Below are positions 58,431-64,000 of a stretch of DNA of 64,000 nt, piece by piece (the stretch's first letter is position 1; every line of letters begins with the position of its first letter). A program made the position numbers and the translations under genes. This DNA comes from Ophiocordyceps camponoti-saundersi (nom. inval.) (taxonomy: Eukaryota; Ascomycota; Sordariomycetes; Hypocreales; Ophiocordycipitaceae). The notes beneath the pieces are model-generated. The model saw nothing but the letters and a program-made list of their open reading frames with translations, made no database searches and was not told the origin of the DNA. Location: assembly GCA_003339415.1 (NCBI GenBank), contig PDHQ01000092.1:1-64000 (forward strand), given 5' to 3'.

Positions 58431-61217
58431 TATACTTAGTAATTTTATAATATAATAACTTAGCGTTTTTATATTAACTATTAATAAATAAATAATTATT
58501 TAAAAAGTTAGATTTTACTTACTCCCTTTTTAAAAAGTATAGTATTTAGCTACTAGGAGGCAAAATAGTTTTTAAAAATTAATATTATTTAAGTATTTTA
58601 CTATTTTTATCTTAACCTTAACTCTAAGTACCTTACAGCTTCTTATATAAGGTTTAGTATATTCTACTAGCTTATTCTCTTATTTAGCTTTAAAATAAAG
58701 CTTACCTAACTTTAAAACTTTATTAGTACTTAACTTTATAATCTTTTTAAGCGCTATATAAGTATATATATTAATAATATATTAATTTACTCGGATAGCG
58801 AAGAAAAGAAATATTAGGAGGAATATTAAGAAATAATCTAACGCTTATACTAAGCAAACTTATAAAAAGATATTTAAAAATCAAAATTTAATATTAAGAA
58901 AGTTAATTACTTTAAGGTAATATTATATAATAATAATAATAATAAATTATACGCTAGTATACCTTATATAGCTTAAAACTATCTTATATATATTCTAAAA
59001 GGGGGAAAAACTAAAAAACTTAGAGTAAAACCCTCCCTTTAAGTATTACCTTAGCTTTAGGTCGGACCCCGCCTATACCTAGCACTTTATATATTTAATA
59101 AGTTAGGTATTAACTAATAATTTAGAAGCTTATACTTCCCTAAAAGCGGACTTTACGGTAATAAAAATATATATAAACTAAGTTTAGTATAAAGTCTATA
59201 TAGCTTACTTATTCTTTTAGCTATTATTATTATTATAAATTAAATCCTTATATTTAATTAAGGTAGCTTTAATAATCTAATCTATTAAGGCCTTATTAGT
59301 ATAGCTTAAGAATATATAAAGGTTTTATTATCTTATAATAAACCTTATAATAGCTAATCTTAAAAGATAGTTAGATTATTATAGCGAAGCTACGAATAAG
59401 TACGGAATTAAGGTTAAAAGAGGAGGTATTATTATATTCGCTTTCTAGCGTTTCTATACTAGCTATTATTAGTTTCTAGTTAGCGCTAGAGGAGAAGGAG
59501 AAAAGGTAATATATATAGAGTTTTAATTTATAAACTTTTAAGGTTAGGTAATATACGCGTCCTTTACCTAGTCTTATACCGCTCTTATCTTAAGGTAAAG
59601 TTAACTTTACTTAAAATAAAACCTTTAATAAAAAAAATAATAATATAGTTTTTTCTTATAAGCGATAAAATAAGCGGATTTACCCTTTATATATAAAATA
59701 ATAAAATACTTATTATATTATAGCCTTATTATATAATATTTAGCGATATATTTAAATTAGTAATATTTAAAATATTACTAAGGTTAGACTTTTAATATAT
59801 ATAGTTTAATATTAAAAATCTTCGCTTATATTATTATACTTTTATTATAAATTTAATTTATATTTATTACGCTATTAATAATAATTATTAAAAAGCTTCG
59901 CTAAGTTTTAGAATAATATTTCTTTATATATAAATATATTATTAAAATTTTATTTAATAATTTAATCTCCTTATAAAAAGCTTCCTTATTACCCCGTTAT
60001 AAAGCTTATATTAGTATTTTTTTATAATAAGAGTATAACCTTTACTAATTAAGTATATTTTTTCTCCGAAAATAATATAAAGCTACCTTAAATTAAACTA
60101 AAGCTTATAAATAATATCTTAGAATATTACCGTAATATTACCGCTAGGTAGTTTCCTTATTATAAAAGCTTAGCTTTACCTATAAAGTTTATAGTTAATA
60201 TTTATTATAATTATTTTAAAGCCTTAAACCTAAAGTAAAATAGCTATAAAATTAGAATAAATTATAAACTATCGCTTATATTACCTAAGAATTTATTTTT
60301 TAATAGTTTTCTCTAGCGCTCTAGCTATAATTATAGCTTATATTAAAGGAGTTCCGCTCCCCTTAAAGCTATAAAAAAAAGGAAACCGCGGCTATAATAG
60401 CTAAAGATATTATTAACTAATAAAGTTAAAGTAAGGGGGGCACCTCCCTAAACCCTCTTAAACTTTACTACTTATTTAATAATTACTTATATAAAGATAA
60501 AAGTATTTTTTAAAATAATCTTATTAATATTTACCTTAACTTTTAATAAGGTAATAAGTATAGTAAACCTTTAAGTTTAAGATTATTATAATTTAAAGTA
60601 AAGCTATATTTTAGGTAAAAAATTTTCGCAGTTATAATTAACTTATATAGCGTTACTCTCCTTTTTAAAGTTACTTTAAGCGCGGCTAGCTATTATTATA
60701 AGGTAATAAAGGGAGCGGAGTTTACTTATAATATAAAAATAAAAAGTTTATATCCGCGTTCTTATAAGCGCGGAGTCCGTAAAATATATAAAAGTTAGTA
60801 ATATTATATATAAGCTAAAAAATAAGCGTAAACTTTTATAAAATATAAATAATTTAAAATTAAAAATTTAAGGATTTTTAAAATTATAAAGTTATTTATT
60901 TATTTATAAGATTTTATAACTTTATCTAGATTTTTTATTATTATATTAATACCGCTACTAAGCTTTTAAATTATTTTAAAAAAAAAATACCGCTTTTAAA
61001 CTTAAATTAGAGTAAAAAAAAGCTTTTAATAAAATAAAAAAACTAGCTATATAAGCCTTAATACTCGCCTTCTTTTATCTAAAACGCTTAACTTAACTTA
61101 AAACTAATAACTTTTAAAATATTATCGCTAGTATACTTTAATAATAATAAAACGATTAAATATAAAAGCTTATAAGTTTCTTTTTAAAAATAATAAACTT
61201 AGCTAAACGCGCGTATC
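58431..61217 (+). mobile_element. H-like fragment, inverted, carrying A-5
   Basis: The reverse complement of 58431-58916 and 60811-61217 matches H at 52810-53432 and about 10625-10894, differing mostly by transitions. It reads continuously across the place where H is split by G (near 60965: accgctactaagc), so it is an empty-site copy. The left break at 58431 is abrupt. The right side is interrupted by the second B copy. Non-coding as far as visible. Confidence 0.85.
58930..60797 (-). mobile_element. A-5: family A copy
   Basis: 1868 bp, flanked by a 13-bp TSD GTAATATTATATA (58917-58929, 60798-60810). The left end is a (taa)n tail and the right end aaatatataaaagtta. It interrupts the H-like fragment and matches A-1 and A-4 from end to end. 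Confidence 0.92.
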
Positions 61218-61467
61218 TATAAAAGTCCTACACTCCTTAATATTTATAAGAAGCTAACTTTATTAATATAAAATAACTTAAGAGGTTCTAAAGTATATAT
61301 AATATACGCACTTAAGGTTATAGTCTATATATAGCCCGCGCCCGTCCCGCGCGCAGCGCTAACTAATCGTATATACTTATATATACCCCGCGCCTATTAT
61401 ACGCGTAAACTTAACTAAGTACCCCTTATATAACTTAGCTATTTAGGTATAGCTTAAATCCCTTATA
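61218..61467 (+). repeat. B-2 5' LTR
   Basis: 250 bp, tataaaagtcctacac...aaatcccttata. It contains the empty C site ttatacgcgtaaac. Confidence 0.92.
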
Positions 61468-64000
61468 TATCTTATCGCTTTAGGAAAAGAGTATTTCTAG
61501 CTGCGGTATATATATATATATAAGGTATAAGTTAAAATACCCCTTATATAGAAAATTTTTCTTCCTCCTTTTTTTTCTCCTTAAGCTAATTATATTATTT
61601 TCCCTTATTAAGTAAATATTTCTCTAAGCTTTATATTTTATTACTTTACTATTATATTTTTATAGTTTTTTTTATTCTTATTATTATCTAAGCTTTTAGT
61701 AGCTATTTATTTTTTTTATTATTATTATTATTTTTTAAGCTCTTTATATTTATTAAGTTATCGCGTTACCGCCTTAATATATTATCTAATTAGCCGTAAT
61801 TACCGCTTTATATAATAAGCAGCTATGCTATAAAGGGGGATTTAGATAATAAAAATATCGCTATATTATAAAAAGTAGAATATTTATATACTCCTTATAT
61901 TTAGAACTTTTATAATAGCTATAATATTAATTATTAATATAATTATAAGATAGCTTATAAGGCGTATAGGTAGTAGCGAAGATAGTACTTTTAGGAAAAG
62001 TACTTCTTTATTATAAATATACGCTTATAGTAGGCTATTCGTAACTTCTAGATAATAGTTAGGGAAAGATAAGCTATTACCTTACCCGCTTACCCTTATA
62101 CTAAAAGAGTACTTAGCCGGCGCGCCTAGCTTATACTAGAGTTTCTTACTTATATTAACTATTTATAAACTATATTAGCTATTATTTATATTATATTACG
62201 CTTAGTAACTAACTTTTACGCCCCTTTTACGCTTAAGTAATAATAATCTTTTACGCTTATCTTTACTATTAGTAATATAATCGCTATACCCGCCTTATAT
62301 ACCTTAACTTATAATATATTTTTAGTAATAATATAATATTAGTAATAATAATAATAATAATAAGGCGCCCTTATTACTAGCCTTAACTTTTTCGCCTTAT
62401 AGTATAAAAAATCTTTTTAGTAATAAGAGGAATAATAATAATAAATTTTTAAATAATAGCGAGATAAGTAAGCTACTTAGATCGCGGATTATTAAGTAAA
62501 TATTAATATATAAAAGCGGGAGAATAAGAAAAAGAATAATATTTTTTATTAAATAATTATAACGCTAACTAGTTTATATAATATATTAAGCCCGCTTATT
62601 ATTTTATTATATATTACCCTTACTAACTTATATATATTACTTAGCTTTTAGTTACTTAGTACTTATATATAATACTTATCCTCCCCCCTTATTATATATT
62701 AGTAAAGTAAGTATACGCTAGCGCCCGCGCGTAGCGCGCGTAGCTTAAAAGTAAGATAAGCGAGACTCCCGCTATTAATATTATATTAAATATTCTCCTA
62801 GCCTTAAGGTACGCTTTCCCTTACTTAGGGATATATTTATTATAAGTTAATATTAGCGCTAAGCTATAGCTAGCGCTATAATAATTTTCTAAGTTACTTA
62901 ATTATAATAAAAAATTATACGGAAAAGATAGAGAAAGTAAATATTAGCTTAAAGCTAATATAAGGAGGGAAAAGAAGTAAGTAAATAAAAAATAAAAAAA
63001 AATAAAAGATAAAAAGGTAATATTATATTTATAAGATAAAAGGGGAAAATTACTTAAAAAAAATAATTAGCTATAAAGGGCGCTTAAATAAATATATAGT
63101 TAAGTTCGCTTTAAGCTATTATAAAAATATATATCTTTTTATATAAACTTAAAATAGTTTAATATTATATAATATTTAAAGTTATAAAATAGCTTCTAAG
63201 TTAAAATAATATAATTTTTTTATTTTATAAAAATAAGTTAATAAGGTATCCCGCTTTATAAGCGCTAGCTTTTAGCGTTTTTTATAATAAGGATTTTCTT
63301 AACTTTATACTTATTAAAAGATAAGTTATTATAAGAAAAATAAAAAAGGGGATCTAGCTAGAAGTTAGTAAATAACTAAGATAGTAAAGAGTTATTAATA
63401 ATATACTTAATAAGGTTAATATAAAAAGTAAGGTAAATATTAAGTAGCGTATTAAAAGTAATAGTAAGCGGCGTTAGTATAGCTATTACTTTATATTTAT
63501 TTTTAAGGTAATTAAGCTTCTAAGATAAATAGTTAAACTATATATAAGTAAAGTTAAGCTATATAAAGTTATTAATTTAAAACTATTCCGCGGGTTAGCG
63601 AGACTTATTTAAGAAGTCCTATTACCGCTACTAGGCCTAGGCGATAGAGGCTTATATTAGTTTAACGCTATTACGAAGGAAATAAGTAAATATTATAGCT
63701 TAGCTTTTCGGGGAAAAGATAGGGGCAGCCGCCTCTACTAGCCGGTTAAGAAAGGTAATATCGAAGCTATAAAATAAATAATTAAGATTAATATTTATTA
63801 TAAATAAGTCTTAATTATTTAAGGTAAGCTAATAAGTAAGTAAATAGCGTAGCTAATTAAACTATAAGAAGGAGATTATATAATAGAGAATAGCTTATAT
63901 CTCTTAGTTTATATACTCTATACTCTTATTAGTCTAAGAGTAATATATTATAAAAAATAGCTTATTAACTTTAATAAGATAGTAAAAGGTAAACTAAAAA
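61468..64000 (+). pseudogene. B-2 internal region (unrecognised coding relic)
   Basis: Parallel to 23853-26400 of B-1, with the same leader and microsatellite (62343-62363). The conceptual frame in 63400-64000 is as broken as in B-1. No domain recognised. Confidence 0.55.

Larger units (their letters stand above)
1..64000. other. RIP-saturated AT-rich isochore made of nested transposon relics
   Basis: The whole window is strongly AT-rich and nearly devoid of CpA and TpG, while CpG (runs such as cgcgcc, cgtacg) survives. That is the mutational pattern of fungal repeat-induced point mutation, which turns CpA into TpA on both strands. Because TG is nearly gone, TGA stops and ATG starts are also nearly gone, and stops are TAA/TAG created from CAA, CAG and TGG. 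No open frame in 64 kb can be defended as a gene. Every portion I could assign belongs to a repeat family, and several families occur two to six times within the window. The composition fits an AT isochore, pericentromere or centromere; which one cannot be told from sequence alone. Confidence 0.9.
61218..64000 (+). mobile_element. B-2: second copy of element B, truncated by the window edge
   Basis: Starts with a complete LTR and then follows B-1 from 23853 to about 26400, including the TATA and CT-rich leader and the taa microsatellite. It lacks the copia C insertion, which confirms that C is a later arrival in B-1. RIP patterns differ between the copies: positions that are C/G in one are T/A in the other and vice versa, so comparing them helps to recover the ancestral sequence. 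Inserted in the H-like fragment after gcgtatc. Confidence 0.92.

Noticed and set aside
3174..60797. Family A copies as LTRs of giant retrotransposons
   Set aside because: Each copy has its own long TSD and a simple-sequence tail, and one copy is inverted. LTR pairs would share one 4-6-bp TSD and lack tails.
1..64000. Host protein-coding, tRNA or rRNA genes
   Set aside because: I looked for open frames, spliced frames and conserved tRNA/rRNA words on both strands and found none outside transposon relics.

Overview
The window looks like an AT-rich, gene-free isochore of a filamentous ascomycete (Pezizomycotina) destroyed by repeat-induced point mutation (RIP). CpA and TpG are almost absent while CpG persists: in bases 1-520 I count only two CpA and two TpG. 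Both strands are full of TAA/TAG stops that sit where Gln or Trp codons are expected, and everything I can identify is a dead transposon. The fungal assignment rests on this RIP signature and on short introns and retroelement families typical of Pezizomycotina. I see no host gene, tRNA, rRNA or CRISPR array.

Layout. The window is a set of transposons inserted inside one another, and most insertion points can be fixed to the base from target-site duplications (TSDs) and equal-length LTR pairs. (i) An outer LTR element (I, about 527-57290, + strand, outer edges less certain) contains (ii) LTR element H (8361-56214, TSD TTACT, - strand). (iii) H contains a Ty3/gypsy chromovirus G (10895-52804, TSD GGCGG, - strand). 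(iv) G was hit by three copies of a 1.86-kb (TTA)n-tailed element 'A' and by a complete hAT DNA transposon (43782-51728, TSD ATTATATA). (v) One A copy (16956-38806) carries LTR element B (17517-37498). (vi) B was hit twice by Ty1/copia elements: C in its 5' LTR (17703-23784, TSD ATACG) and D internally (29667-36624, TSD ATATA). The nest is therefore six layers deep. Left of I lies the end of a second hAT copy (1-526). Right of I come an unassigned 1.1-kb stretch, an inverted H-like fragment carrying another A copy (58930-60797), and a second B copy running off the window (61218-64000).

How the parts inform each other. The H-like fragment at the right edge, the second B copy and the intact A copies act as empty sites. 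They show what H, B and A look like without the inserted elements and so confirm the nesting independently of the TSDs. Recognisable relic proteins are: C copia pol (integrase, RT, RNase H; - strand), D copia gag-pol (+), G chromovirus gag, protease, RT, RNase H, integrase and chromodomain (-), an H gag (-), and a hAT transposase with short introns and a C-terminal dimerisation domain (+).

Limits. B and I have no domain I can name. The A family has the hallmarks of target-primed (non-LTR) retrotransposition but no visible reverse transcriptase. Boundaries of pseudogenes are approximate because frames are interrupted; LTR, TIR and TSD coordinates were read directly.
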